Program-made: the position numbers and the translations under genes
The notes under the pieces: generated by a model
Database searches by the model: none
What the model was told of the DNA's origin: nothing
What the model saw: only the letters and a program-made list of their open reading frames with translations
Source: an uncultured bacterium
Lineage (GTDB): Bacteria > Eisenbacteria > RBG-16-71-46 > CAIMUX01
NCBI GenBank assembly: GCA_946886185.1
Contig: CAMPIC010000021.1
Span: 1-13,765, forward strand
Reading direction: 5' to 3'
Length of the DNA: 13,765 nt
Shown: positions 13,762 through 13,765 of the stretch, one piece after another
Numbering within the stretch: position 1 is the first letter of the stretch
Layout of the letters: the number at the start of each line of letters is the position of its first letter

Positions 13762-13765
13762 ATTC

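Overview
This is a GC-rich bacterial chromosomal window carrying ten genes that can be read with confidence, plus the 5' part of an eleventh at the left edge. There is no rRNA, tRNA, CRISPR array, transposase or phage gene. The best taxonomic hint is a large secreted Asp-box beta-propeller protein ending in a FlgD-like / Por-secretion-like C-terminal domain. Such proteins are common in the FCB group and related candidate phyla (for example Candidatus Eisenbacteria, Gemmatimonadota-like lineages). That placement is inference. The presence of LepB, a MurC-like ligase and lipobox lipoproteins fits a diderm bacterium.

Layout. 1-173 (minus): start of a TPR-type lipoprotein, cut by the window edge. 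228-1838 (minus): FAD-dependent glycerol-3-phosphate dehydrogenase (glpD), with a small repeat-encoded insertion. 1926-2735 (plus): helical-backbone metal/cobalamin-binding protein of the BtuF/TroA fold, without a signal peptide and probably translated from a leaderless mRNA. 2967-3800 (plus): exported dienelactone-hydrolase-family protein with an intact Cys-Asp-His triad. 3975-6725 and 6798-8663 (plus, 72 nt apart): a likely operon of a secreted 12-Asp-box propeller protein and a lipoprotein with a DUF5060 domain plus a glycosidase-like TIM barrel. 9934-10407 and 8758-9930 (minus, 3 nt apart): a small DUF2269-type membrane protein followed by the rRNA methyltransferase RlmC. 10559-11938 (plus): a free-standing MurC-like ligase. 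11960-12760 (minus): signal peptidase I (LepB). 12900-13490 (minus): an exported, very methionine-rich DUF1579 protein with its own promoter and a good terminator.

How the genes relate. Most of the window is unlinked housekeeping genes in short or single-gene units on alternating strands. The part that looks like a functional module is 3975-8663, where a surface or secreted beta-propeller and a lipid-anchored glycosidase-like protein are co-directional and closely spaced. Together they suggest extracellular glycan binding or processing.

The most unusual feature is the recurrence of in-frame coding tandem repeats. A 27-bp repeat sits inside the C-terminal domain of the propeller protein. A 30-bp repeat duplicates the lipobox of the adjacent lipoprotein three times. 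An 18/24-bp repeat makes an insertion in glpD. All of these preserve the reading frame. I do not see a convincing wholly new multi-gene system here.
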